A DNA stretch of 64,000 nt from Adlercreutzia caecimuris B7. GTDB taxonomy: Bacteria; Actinomycetota; Coriobacteriia; Coriobacteriales; Eggerthellaceae. Position numbers and translations under genes: made by a program. Of this stretch, positions 34,135-42,801 are shown one piece after another. The notes beneath the pieces are model-generated. The model was not told the DNA's origin and ran no database searches. It worked only from the letters and a program-made list of their open reading frames with translations. The stretch's first letter is position 1, and each line of letters opens with the position of its first letter. The stretch covers positions 1,640,258 through 1,704,257 of the forward strand of contig NZ_KE159646.1 of the NCBI RefSeq assembly GCF_000403355.2, written 5' to 3'.

Positions 34135-36708
34135 CTACACCGCCACGATGTTCACGAGGCGGCCGGGCACGTACACTTCCTTCTTCACCGCCTTGCCCTC
34201 GATGGCGTCGGCCACGGCCTCGCGGGCGGCGGCCAGCACGTCGGCCTCGGGGGTGTCGGCGGCCACCATGATGCGGGCGCGCAGCTTGCCGCAGATCTGC
34301 ACGGCCAGCTCCACCTCGTCGGCGCGGGCCTGCTCGGGGTCGAACGTGGGCCACGGCTCGCCGTAGAGGAAGCCCTCGCGGCCGAGGGCCTCCCGCCACA
34401 GCTCATCGGTGATATGCGGCGCGATGGGGGCCATGAGCTTCACGAGGGTCTCGGCCACATCGGCGTCGAGCGCCCGATGGTCGGGGCAGGCGGCGCGGGT
34501 GTCGGGGCTGAAGGCGCGCAGGTACTCGCCAGCGGCGTTGGACAGCTCCATGATGGCGGCGATGGCGGTGTTGAAGTTGTTGCGCTCGATGTCGGCGCTC
34601 ACCTTCTGCACCACGCGATGGCGCTCGCGCACAAGCTTTTTCGCCGCGGCCACGGCCGCCTCGTCGGACGGTTTCTGCTGGAACAGCGTCTCATCGCCGG
34701 CCTTGCCCGCCAGGTCGTGCACCTGGCGCCACAGGCGGTTCAGGAACTTGTACATGCCCGGCAGGCCGTCGTCGTTCCACAGCTTCTCCTTCTCGGGCGG
34801 CCCGAGGAACAGCGTGTAGGTGCGCACCGCGTCGGCGCCGTACTCGGCGATGATGGCCTCGGGCGAGACCACGTTGCCCTTGGATTTGCTCATCACCTCG
34901 CCGTGGGCATCGAGCACCATGCCCTGGCACAGCAGGTTCGTGAAGGGCTCGTCGAAGTCGAGCATCCCTAAATCGCGCAGGACCTTCGTGAAGAAGCGGC
35001 TGTAGAGCAGATGCAGGATGGCATGCTCGATGCCGCCGATGTACTGGTCCACGGGCATCCAGGCGTTGGCCTTCGCCGGATCGAAGGGGCCGTGCTCGTT
35101 GTGCGGGTCGGTGTAGCGCATGTAGTACCAGCTGGAGCACGTGAAGGTGTCCATGGTGTCGGTCTCGCGCCGGGCAGGCTTCCCGCACACCGGGCAGGTG
35201 CACTCGGCAAAGCCCGCGTGGGTGGCGAGCGTCTCGCCGGCGGCCAGGTCGATGTCCTCGGGCAGACGCACGGGCAGATCCTCCTCGGGCACCGGCACCA
35301 CGCCGCACGCCTCGCAGTGGATGGCGGGAATGGGGTTGCCCCAGTAGCGCTGGCGGGAGATGAGCCAATCGCGCAGGCGGAACTCCACGGTGCGCTTGCC
35401 GCGGCCTGCCTCCTCCAGGGCGGCCACGATGGCAGCCTCGCCCTCGGAGTGCTTGCCGCCGGCCATGCCGGTGTAGGGGCCCGACTGCACGAGGGTGCCC
35501 TCGGCGGCGTAGGCCTCCGGCCAGTCCACCTCGGTCACCACGCGGTTCTGCTCGTCTTTCAACGACGGGTACAGCGGATCGTCCTCGGAAAGGATGATGG
35601 GGATGATGGGCAGGTCGTACTTGCGAGCGAACTCGAAGTCGCGCGTGTCACCGCAGGGCACGGCCATCACGGCGCCGGTGCCGTAGTCGGCCACGATGTA
35701 GTCGGCCACCCACACGGGCACCTTTTCGCCGTTGATGGGGTTCACCACGTAGCGGCCCGTGAAGGCGCCGTGCTTCTCGTGGTCGCCCTGGGCCCGCTGC
35801 ACGGCGGTCACCTTCTTGGCGGCCTCCACGAGCTCCATGACGGGCTGCTCGTATTCCGTGCCGGCCACCAGCTGGGGCACCAGCTTGCTCTCGGGGGCCA
35901 GCAAGAAGAAGCTACACCCGAACAGCGTGTCGGCGCGAGTGGTGAACACGGTGATGATGTCGTCTTCAGTCGGCTCGGCCGGAGCGTTCCCGTCCGCATC
36001 GCACAGGATGAAGTCCACATTGGCGCCCTCGGAGCGGCCGATCCAGTTGGCCTGCTGCTGCTTCACGCGCTCGGGCCAACCGGTGAGCTGGTCCAGGTCG
36101 TCCAGCAGCTCCTGGGCGTAATCGGTGATCTTGTAGTACCACTGGGTGAGATCGCGTTTCTCCACCTCGGAGTCGCAGCGCCAGCAGCGCCCCTCGATGA
36201 CCTGCTCGTTGGCGAGCACCGTGGCGCAGCTCGGGCACCAGTTCACCGGGCTGTTGCGGCGCTCCACCAACCCGCGCTCCCAGAACTTCAGGAAGATCCA
36301 CTGGCCCCAGCGGTAGTACTCGGGGTCGCAGGCCACCACCTTGCGGTCCCAGTCGTAGGAAAATCCCATGCGCGTGAAGCTCTTGCGCTGGGTCTCGATG
36401 TTCTGGTAGGTCCACAGGGCCGGATGGCTGTGATGCTTCACCGCGGCATTCTCGGCGGGCAGGCCGAAGGCGTCCCAGCCCATGGGATGCAGCACGTCGA
36501 AGCCCTGCATCTTCGCGTAACGGGCCGCCACGTCGCCGTAGGTGTAGTTGCTCGCGTGGCCCATGTGCATGTCGCCGGAGGGGTACGGGAACATCTCCAA
36601 CACGTACTTCTTCGGCGCGTCGGAGTTCTCCGGCACGCAAAACAGGCCCGCTTCCTCCCAGGCAAGCTGGAGGCGCGGCTCGATCTCATGGGGATTGTAG
36701 GCTTTCAT
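34135..36708 (-). CDS. leuS: Leucyl-tRNA synthetase
   Basis: ATG at 36708 with GAGGGAGAG upstream; 857 residues, the normal bacterial length. The HIGH motif reads HMGH in [18 protein letters not shown], the KMSKS motif is VMSKSKGN near residue 615, and the CP1 editing domain (about 225-420) is complete. The zinc-ribbon insert has CPVC and C-x2-C in the region [11 protein letters not shown]. It charges tRNA-Leu with leucine. No T-box leader was found upstream. Confidence 0.97.
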   Translation of the reverse strand: MKAYNPHEIEPRLQLAWEEAGLFCVPENSDAPKKYVLEMFPYPSGDMHMGHASNYTYGDVAARYAKMQGFDVLHPMGWDAFGLPAENAAVKHHSHPALWTYQNIETQRKSFTRMGFSYDWDRKVVACDPEYYRWGQWIFLKFWERGLVERRNSPVNWCPSCATVLANEQVIEGRCWRCDSEVEKRDLTQWYYKITDYAQELLDDLDQLTGWPERVKQQQANWIGRSEGANVDFILCDADGNAPAEPTEDDIITVFTTRADTLFGCSFFLLAPESKLVPQLVAGTEYEQPVMELVEAAKKVTAVQRAQGDHEKHGAFTGRYVVNPINGEKVPVWVADYIVADYGTGAVMAVPCGDTRDFEFARKYDLPIIPIILSEDDPLYPSLKDEQNRVVTEVDWPEAYAAEGTLVQSGPYTGMAGGKHSEGEAAIVAALEEAGRGKRTVEFRLRDWLISRQRYWGNPIPAIHCEACGVVPVPEEDLPVRLPEDIDLAAGETLATHAGFAECTCPVCGKPARRETDTMDTFTCSSWYYMRYTDPHNEHGPFDPAKANAWMPVDQYIGGIEHAILHLLYSRFFTKVLRDLGMLDFDEPFTNLLCQGMVLDAHGEVMSKSKGNVVSPEAIIAEYGADAVRTYTLFLGPPEKEKLWNDDGLPGMYKFLNRLWRQVHDLAGKAGDETLFQQKPSDEAAVAAAKKLVRERHRVVQKVSADIERNNFNTAIAAIMELSNAAGEYLRAFSPDTRAACPDHRALDADVAETLVKLMAPIAPHITDELWREALGREGFLYGEPWPTFDPEQARADEVELAVQICGKLRARIMVAADTPEADVLAAAREAVADAIEGKAVKKEVYVPGRLVNIVAV

Positions 36709-37094
36709 GGCTCTCCCTCGAATGCTCGCGGCTTGCTCGGCCGGGCCCGCAGACGCCCGCATCGGCCCGTGCCCCCGCACCGACCGCGCCCGTCGCCCGC
36801 TCCCGACCGCGAATTGATTGCCCCATTATAGCCGTGATTTTCCCCAAAGGAAGGCCCGCGCCCGCCTGGAGAGCTTTCCCCGCCTGGAGAGCGGCGTTCT
36901 AGCAATGCAAGCGGGGGCTTCCGCAAACCCGAACGGAGAAGAGGGCCGGGGCCTCCTATAATCGGAGCAGGCACATGCCGCCAGCGCGACCGCTCCGGCC
37001 CTGCCCATAGAGGCCATCGCCATGGACGGCATAAGTGACCTTTTATGGAAGGCGCGGCGTCTGTCCGAGTGAACGGGGCCGGGGACCTTTCCGC
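36709..37094. other. Intergenic region with no recognised feature
   Basis: About 385 bp between leuS and the zinc-ribbon gene. Frames here are low-complexity shadows. No T-box motif, tRNA or terminator with a T run is visible. Confidence 0.5.
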
Positions 37095-37325
37095 CTACCG
37101 CACCCGGCGAAGCGACGCGCCGCAGTTCCAGCAGGTGTCGCGGGTGCCGTCATTGTCGGCAGCGCAGACGGCGCAGGTCTTCACCGGACGGGGGGCATCC
37201 ACTTCGTCGGTGGGCAGCGGCACCTCGGCCTCGTCGTCGGCCAGACGCGCCATGGCCGCCCGAATCCCCTGCACGCCCGTGATGCGGGCCACTTCCAGCT
37301 TGTCGCTGCGTCCTTTTTCTGCCAT
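37095..37325 (-). CDS. Small zinc-ribbon protein
   Basis: ATG at 37325 with GGGAGCAG upstream; 76 residues. The C-terminal part has CAVC-x9-CWNCG, a zinc ribbon, after an acidic/hydrophobic N-terminal half. It ends in basic residues (LRRVR). Function unknown; it may bind RNA or another protein. Confidence 0.7.
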   Translation of the reverse strand: MAEKGRSDKLEVARITGVQGIRAAMARLADDEAEVPLPTDEVDAPRPVKTCAVCAADNDGTRDTCWNCGASLRRVR

Positions 37326-37402
37326 TCCGCTGCTCCCATCCTTGCGTGGTTCGTCTTTCGGCTACCATGAATGGAACCATTCTCCGCCTTGCTGGCCGCG
37401 AA

Positions 37403-37549
37403 ATGGCTTGAAAACGACGGTTTTGGTACCCGAAGGCTCGATTCTCAACGTAAAGCGTATTACTGACGCAGCATTTTCCCTGCTCGTGTATTACCGCAGC
37501 CGATTTCAGCCTCTTTTCGGTTCCAAACTCGTCGTTTTCAAGCCAAAAT
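37403..37549. repeat. Palindromic dispersed repeat, copy A
   Basis: The left end GGCTTGAAAACGACGGTTTT and the right end (GTCGTTTTCAAGCCAAAAT) are near-perfect inverted repeats of about 28 bp around 90 bp. Copies B (47407) and C (58203) have the same ends and length. Confidence 0.8.
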
Positions 37550-37820
37550 ACGTGTCATGAGGCGAAGATGCCGCAAACCGTCGTTTCAAGTTGACTGTCC
37601 GCACGCTGGCGACCGCCGCTGGGCATCCACATGAGCGAGCAGCGCCTGGCACCCGCGCGAACGAGCAGCGCCTGGCACCCGCGGGCGCGCACCGTTGGGC
37701 AACCGCGCGAGCGAGCAGCGCTATCCGTCCGTGCAAGCGATCAGTCGCCGTGCGCGGCCGTGCGGCACCGCACCGCCGCGTCCGAACGCGCGATACCGCC
37801 CCGTCCCCGAAGGAGCACCC
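37550..37820. repeat. Short tandem repeats upstream of engB
   Basis: CGAGCAGCGCCTGGCACCCG occurs twice about 26 bp apart (37636-37655 and 37662-37681), with a third, partial copy near 37712. GC-rich, no gene. The final 20 bases hold the engB ribosome-binding site. Confidence 0.6.
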
Positions 37821-38405
37821 ATGAACTTCCACAACGCATCGTTTAAGGCCGCCTACGGCACCTCCGCGCAGCTGCCCGCGTCCACCGGCCCCGAGGTGTC
37901 CTTCGCAGGGCGCTCAAATGTGGGCAAGTCGTCGCTGCTCAACAAGCTCATGTACCGCAAGGGCCTGGCGAAGGTGTCATCAACGCCCGGCAAGACGGCC
38001 ACCATCAACTTCTACGATGTGGACGGCCGTGATCTGGTAGATCTGCCCGGCTACGGCTTCGCAAAGGTGTCGAAGTCGGAGAAGGGCCGCTGGTCGGAGC
38101 TCATCGAGGGCTACTACAACCAGGACCGCGACTTCGCGCTCGTGGTGTCGCTCATCGACATCCGCCATGACCCCTCGGCGCTCGACCGCAACATGGTACG
38201 CTTCCTCCAAGAGGCCGAGCTTCCCTTCGCCATCGCCCTCACCAAAGCCGACAAGCTCTCGAAACAGCAGCAGCAGAAGCAGCGAGCCGCCATCAAGAAG
38301 GCCCTCGACCTGCCGAAGGGCACGCCCATGGTGGTCACCTCGTCGGAGAAGGGCGACGGCATCGACGAGCTGCGCGCCCTCATCGCCCGCGCCATCGAGG
38401 AGTAA
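37821..38405 (+). CDS. engB: Ribosome biogenesis GTP-binding protein EngB/YsxC
   Basis: ATG at 37821 with GAAGGAGC upstream; 194 residues, the usual size. GTPase motifs are G1 GRSNVGKSS, G2/switch STPGKT, G3 DLPGYGFA, G4 TKADKLS and G5 VTSSEKGDG. EngB assists late assembly of the large ribosomal subunit. It stands alone between the repeat region and a terminator, although a C/T-rich stretch (38465-38565) follows it. Confidence 0.96.
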   Translation: MNFHNASFKAAYGTSAQLPASTGPEVSFAGRSNVGKSSLLNKLMYRKGLAKVSSTPGKTATINFYDVDGRDLVDLPGYGFAKVSKSEKGRWSELIEGYYNQDRDFALVVSLIDIRHDPSALDRNMVRFLQEAELPFAIALTKADKLSKQQQQKQRAAIKKALDLPKGTPMVVTSSEKGDGIDELRALIARAIEE

Positions 38406-38580
38406 TGCGGGACATCGAGCCGGCCGTCTTTCCCATCAACCGCGCCATGGAACGTTAACCGGGCCGCCCGCCCCCCCCTCGGCCGCCCGCCCCCTCTCCT
38501 CGCCTTCTCCGCTCCTTCCCCTTCGGTCGCCTGTTCCTTCCCCCTCCCCCCCTCTCCAAGTCAAAGGGCCCTGAAAAGGG

Positions 38581-38608
38581 GAACGCCCCGGAGGGTGCCG
38601 GGGCGTTC
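38581..38608 (-). terminator. Terminator of the TDT transporter gene
   Basis: Perfect eleven-base stem GAACGCCCCGG/CCGGGGCGTTC with a six-base loop; on the minus strand it is followed by CCCCTTTTC. Confidence 0.75.
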
Positions 38609-38680
38609 AGGAGAGAGAGGAGGAGCCGTCGGGCGTCGCGGCGTGAAGGCCAGCGGCGTCCGAGGCGAGAAACTGCGGAG

Positions 38681-39670
38681 TTATTCGGCCGTCTCGGCGG
38701 TGAGCACCACGGGGGCCTCTACGGCCGGAGCCGCAACCGGAGCGCCCTTCGGCGTGCCGAAGAAGAACTTCATGTAGTGCACGAAGACGTAAGTGACCAT
38801 CACCGCCGCGAACACGGTCTCCAGGGCGATGAGCGCCTCGACTACGGGCAGCGCGGGAATGGTCGCGCCGGCGGCGTAGAGAGCCTGTACGCCCTTGCCG
38901 AAAGCCATGGCGGAGATCACGAAGGGGAAGGTCATGGCCGCGTAGCTCGGGTAGAACTTCAAGGCGATGAACTTCGGCAGCTGGGTTGCCACGCCCACGA
39001 GCATCACTTGGCCGAGCCCCATGAGCACGCCCACGAACAGCGGGTCGGGATTCGGCGTGACGGCCAGGTAGCCCACCAGCGACAGGCCCAGCGGAGCCGC
39101 GAAGATGCAGAATAGCGGACGGGCCGGCTCGGGAATCTCGTGCTTGAGGTAGCGGGCCACCACCGTGGCCAGCAGCACGGCAAAGCAGGCCAGACCGAAC
39201 CAGAAGATGCCGCGGCCGAAGGCCTCCATACCGAAGGCAGGCGAGGTGACTGCCGCCACAATGATGCCCACGTAGCAGATGAAGTAGGTGGGAAACACCT
39301 CGGAGAGCTTGAAGCGACGGATATAGTGGGCCGTGAACCACGCCATCAGCGTAAAGTGGCCCACTATGGCCGCGCACCACAGCCCGAAGGCGGGCACAAT
39401 GGCCACAGGCGCCAGGTATCCTGCCAGCTGCATGAGGGTCATGAAGAACGTGGCCGACACGCTGGCCAGAATGGAGTTCTGCAGATCGCTGCGAATCATG
39501 GACGGGAACAGGATCACCTTGGCGACGAGCATGCTCACCAGAAACAGGGAGAGTCCGCCGCAGAGTCCGTGGGCGATCTCGGTATAGGGCTGAAGCAGAT
39601 TGCCCAGAGCCGCCAACCCGAGGGCCACGCCAGCAGTGGGGATCGGTACTTTTTTGATAATGTCGCGCAT
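38681..39670 (-). CDS. TDT-family transporter (TehA/Mae1/SLAC1 superfamily)
   Basis: ATG at 39670 with GAAAGGCAG upstream; 329 residues with ten membrane helices and the family's IPTAGVALGLAALGNL opening, as in tellurite resistance/C4-dicarboxylate transporters. The C-terminal 20 residues are Ala/Val/Pro-rich and cytoplasmic. It is divergent from a LysR regulator (39906); a palindrome between them is a likely operator. Substrate unknown: small organic acids, anions or toxic oxyanions are candidates. Confidence 0.85.
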   Translation of the reverse strand: MRDIIKKVPIPTAGVALGLAALGNLLQPYTEIAHGLCGGLSLFLVSMLVAKVILFPSMIRSDLQNSILASVSATFFMTLMQLAGYLAPVAIVPAFGLWCAAIVGHFTLMAWFTAHYIRRFKLSEVFPTYFICYVGIIVAAVTSPAFGMEAFGRGIFWFGLACFAVLLATVVARYLKHEIPEPARPLFCIFAAPLGLSLVGYLAVTPNPDPLFVGVLMGLGQVMLVGVATQLPKFIALKFYPSYAAMTFPFVISAMAFGKGVQALYAAGATIPALPVVEALIALETVFAAVMVTYVFVHYMKFFFGTPKGAPVAAPAVEAPVVLTAETAE

Positions 39671-39816
39671 AGGCTGCCTTTCGTTCGGGGCTCATTGATT
39701 GATGAGGGGGTTTCGACCACGGATCGCCGGAAAGATCGCAGCGAGCCGCAGGAAATTCATTGCCGTTATTATGCGGGGTTCCTTACCAAAAGAAAACTTA
39801 TATATATTTATGTTGT

Positions 39817-39833
39817 CATAACTTGATGTTATG
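39817..39833. promoter_or_regulatory. Candidate LysR binding site
   Basis: CATAAC-TTGAT-GTTATG, a 17-base palindrome with ATAAC arms, between the divergent TDT and LysR genes; an AT-rich stretch with TATATATATTTATG adjoins it. Confidence 0.6.
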
Positions 39834-39905
39834 GTTAGACTACCAGGCATCATGCGGCCGTGCACCCCCGCGGCCGCGGCTCTCAACTTCAAGAAAGGAA
39901 GCTCG

Positions 39906-40790
39906 GTGCAAGACTTTCGCGTGAAGACCTTCCTCACCGTCTGCAAGACGCTCAACTACACCCGCGCCGCCGAGGAGCTGGCTCTCACGCAGCCGGCCGT
40001 GTCGCAGCACATCACGTATCTCGAGCGGGAATACAACGCGAAGCTGTTTACCTACCACCGCAAGAAGCTGGAGCTCACCCGAGCGGGCCGTGTGCTGCGC
40101 GACGCCCTTGCCACCATGGCCCACGACGACGCGTTGCTCCACGAGCGCATCGCCGAAGTGGCCCACGGCGCAGCCGTCCAGCTGCGCATCGGCATGACCC
40201 TCACCGCCGGAGAATACGTAGTGGCCGCCCCCCTCGTGCGCTATCTGGCCGCGCATCCCGAGATTCGGGCCACGGTGCGTTCGGGGGGCACCCAGCAGCT
40301 TCTGGCCCTGCTTGCCCAGGGCGCCATCGACTGCGCCTTCGTGGAAGGACTCTTCGACAAGAGCGCCTTTGCGGGCGATACGTTCCGCACCGAGCGGCTC
40401 GTGTGCATCTGCGCCGCCGACCACGCTTTCGCCACGGAGCCCGCATCGATGCAGGATCTGCTGGGCGAGCGGCTTATCCTGCGCGAAGAGGGCAGCGGCA
40501 GCCGCGACGTGCTCACCCATGCGCTCGCCAAGCACAACCTCTCCCCCGCCGCCTTCTCCGACACCTGCGTGGTGGAAAGCCTCGACATCATCAAGATCTT
40601 CGTGGCGGGCAACCTGGGCATCTCGTTTGTCTACGAATCGGCCGTGCAACGCGAGGTGCGGGAGGGCGCCCTGCGCGTCATTCCGCTTTCCGATGCGCCC
40701 ATCACCCACGACATCGCCTTCGTGCGCCTGCCCCACAGCATCTTCGAAGACGACCTGCGTGCCCTGTTCGAAGGCTTGCAGACGACATAA
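39906..40790 (+). CDS. LysR-family transcriptional regulator
   Basis: GTG at 39906 with AAAGGAA seven bases upstream is preferred to the longer frame from 39831, which begins inside the operator. The product is 294 residues: winged helix at about 1-60 (NYTRAAEELALTQPAVSQHI) and effector domain about 85-290. Probable regulator of the divergent TDT transporter. Confidence 0.9.
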   Translation: MQDFRVKTFLTVCKTLNYTRAAEELALTQPAVSQHITYLEREYNAKLFTYHRKKLELTRAGRVLRDALATMAHDDALLHERIAEVAHGAAVQLRIGMTLTAGEYVVAAPLVRYLAAHPEIRATVRSGGTQQLLALLAQGAIDCAFVEGLFDKSAFAGDTFRTERLVCICAADHAFATEPASMQDLLGERLILREEGSGSRDVLTHALAKHNLSPAAFSDTCVVESLDIIKIFVAGNLGISFVYESAVQREVREGALRVIPLSDAPITHDIAFVRLPHSIFEDDLRALFEGLQTT

Positions 40791-40795
40791 GTGCG

Positions 40796-40827
40796 CAAAA
40801 AAGGCGCCCCTCTCGAAGAAGGGCGCC
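40796..40827 (-). terminator. Terminator of the PRC-barrel gene
   Basis: Stem GGCGCCC/GGGCGCC followed on the minus strand by TTTTTTGC. It also faces the end of the LysR gene. Confidence 0.75.
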
Positions 40828-40854
40828 AGGTGAAATTGCTCGGGCTCGGGCGGC

Positions 40855-41682
40855 CTACAGATCGGCGGCCAGGGTCAGCAGCAGCAGTGCGTCGTGGGAG
40901 ATGGCCTCGTCCACGATCTCGCGGGTGAGCACCGTTTCCTTCTTCACCGTGAAGGCGCCGTCCTCGCTCGTCACGTCGTCAACGAGCGTGGCGCCCACGA
41001 GCAGCTCGACGAGCTGGGCGTCCTCGGCGGACAGATCGGAAGCGGCTTCCTCAGCGGCCTCTTCGGCAACCTCTTCGGCGGCCTCCTCGGCCTCCTCCTC
41101 GGCCTCGGTCGCAGCCACGGCCACCGCCGCGGCCACCTCGGCAGCAGACGGAGCGGGAGCCTCCTCGACCACTTCCTCAACCACCGTCTCCTCGGCAACC
41201 ACATCGCCCGAGGAGCGCAGCTCGGCCGCGGTCTTGGCGCCGTTGTCAACGAAGACGAACTCGGGAGCGAAGAACACGAAGGTGTCGGCGGCGTACACGG
41301 AGCCATCCTCCAGGGTGATGCTCGTCACCGTGCCGTAGACCGGATCGAACTCGTAGCCGGCCACCGCGCCGAGCTTATCGCCGGTGCGGCTGTAGGCCTC
41401 AACGCCCACCAACTTGAAACCGCCGGCGATGAGCGCCTGGGCGCTGCCATCGGAAGCCGGCAGGAAGTTCTCACGCGACTGCACCGTGACGAAGGTGTCG
41501 CCGACAGCCAGCGCGCGGTCGAAGGGAAGCACGAGCGGCGCCGTAGTGGTGGCGCTCGCCACAATGTAGTGGCTTACGGCAAGGGTGTCGCAATCAACGC
41601 GCAGCTCGCGCATCTTGCCGATGACCCGACGATCGTCAAGGCCGACGACGCTGCGAACGAGAATGGACTCATTGGTTTCCAT
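40855..41682 (-). CDS. PRC-barrel domain protein with acidic tail
   Basis: ATG at 41682 with AAAGAG upstream; 275 residues. Residues 1-165 form two PRC-barrel-like units (METNESILVRSVVGLDDRRV, GFKLVGVEAYSRTGDKLGAV). Residues about 170-225 are a Glu/Ala/Val-rich low-complexity helix. The last 45 residues are a short conserved-looking helical end. PRC barrels occur in photosynthetic reaction centres and in RimM; in free form the role is uncertain, possibly protein or RNA binding. It is preceded by the VanW gene but in its own transcription unit, bounded by a terminator. Confidence 0.75.
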   Translation of the reverse strand: METNESILVRSVVGLDDRRVIGKMRELRVDCDTLAVSHYIVASATTTAPLVLPFDRALAVGDTFVTVQSRENFLPASDGSAQALIAGGFKLVGVEAYSRTGDKLGAVAGYEFDPVYGTVTSITLEDGSVYAADTFVFFAPEFVFVDNGAKTAAELRSSGDVVAEETVVEEVVEEAPAPSAAEVAAAVAVAATEAEEEAEEAAEEVAEEAAEEAASDLSAEDAQLVELLVGATLVDDVTSEDGAFTVKKETVLTREIVDEAISHDALLLLTLAADL

Positions 41683-41829
41683 TTTCAGCTCTTTCTCGGA
41701 GGGAGCGGGCCGCCCGGGCGACCGAAAGCTCATAACTTGCAGATAGGCCCCATTGTATACGAAAGCAGCGCCCGCGTCAGCGGAAACTGGGGGCCTTTTG
41801 GGAGGTCTGGGCGGAAAATCCGCAGCCCG

Positions 41830-42798
41830 CTATTTGTTCGGATCGACGCTGCCCTCGGACGTGGTGACCGGAGTGTTCTCGTCCACCTGATAGATGTCGC
41901 TCGAGAGCAAGTCGCGCGTCGTGCGCACACCGTCCTGGTAGTACACGCGGAACGCCTCGGACACGTAGTACTGGCGCAGCGTGCCCGCCGCGTCGTCGCG
42001 CTCGTAACGGCTGACGATCTGGGACGTGGCATCCACCGTGCGCCCCTCGGGCAGCGGATCGCCCTCGATGCTCACGTCCACCGTCTGGCCCACGGCCTTG
42101 GCATGGATGGTTATGGCATGATCGGTGTTGTTCTTCAAGCGCAGGTCGAACGAGCCGTACACGATGGTCGCATCCAGCCCGATGGGGGCATAATCGGACG
42201 GAACGGAGTGGGGGTGCCGCTCCACGATTTCCATGTCGGCCTTCACCGCGGCGATGTAGAGGGCCGTAGACACTTGGCACACCCCGCCGCCATCGCCCTG
42301 GGCCACTTCGCCGTTGCGGATAACCGCCGCTTCCTGATAGCCGCGCTCGGCGGAGGTGTTGCCCACTACGTCGTTGAAGGAGAACGTGCCGCCCGGCTCG
42401 ATAACGGTGCCGTCGATGGCCTCGGTAGCCAGGCGAATATTCTCGCTGCGTCCAGGATCCTCGCTCTGGGAGATGGCCTGGTACTCGCCGATGGTCTCCT
42501 GCTCGGGCGCGGGCTCCTCCTCGGCCTTCTCGGGCTCCGGGGCGGGCGCCGGATTGCTTGCGGCGGGCTCGTCGACCGGAGCGGGCTCCTTTTGGGCCGC
42601 GCTCTCCCAAATAACGGGATTACCGAACGCCATGCACGCCGACAGCGCCACGGCGCAAACGGCAATCAACGGCGCCGCATAGGGCGAGGCGGCGGGGAAA
42701 CGCGGACGCCGACCGAGCGCGGGGTGCTCGGGCAGCGGACGCGCGCCGGCCATACGGTCGTCGGGCATCGGCTGTTTCACGTGGGATCGCGGAGCCAT
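41830..42798 (-). CDS. VanW-family protein
   Basis: ATG at 42798; 322 residues. A membrane helix at about residues 38-56 is followed by a Pro/Ala/Glu-rich stalk to about 100. The VanW domain (about 110-250) has PGGTFSFNDVVGNTSAERGY, GGGVCQVSTALY and ERHPHSVPSDYAPIGLDATI. VanW proteins are associated with vancomycin operons and exported cell-wall proteins, but their activity is not established. It follows the gene at 42802 by three bases, so the two are co-transcribed. Expected on the outer face of the membrane. Confidence 0.85.
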   Translation of the reverse strand: MAPRSHVKQPMPDDRMAGARPLPEHPALGRRPRFPAASPYAAPLIAVCAVALSACMAFGNPVIWESAAQKEPAPVDEPAASNPAPAPEPEKAEEEPAPEQETIGEYQAISQSEDPGRSENIRLATEAIDGTVIEPGGTFSFNDVVGNTSAERGYQEAAVIRNGEVAQGDGGGVCQVSTALYIAAVKADMEIVERHPHSVPSDYAPIGLDATIVYGSFDLRLKNNTDHAITIHAKAVGQTVDVSIEGDPLPEGRTVDATSQIVSRYERDDAAGTLRQYYVSEAFRVYYQDGVRTTRDLLSSDIYQVDENTPVTTSEGSVDPNK

Positions 42799-42801
42799 GG
42801 C

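Noticed and set aside
36709-37094. T-box leader upstream of leuS
   Set aside because: No T-box consensus or terminator/antiterminator pair could be found on the minus strand.
38465-38565. Pyrimidine tract downstream of engB as a functional element
   Set aside because: A long C/T stretch with no partner sequence, promoter or hairpin; it could be simple sequence drift.
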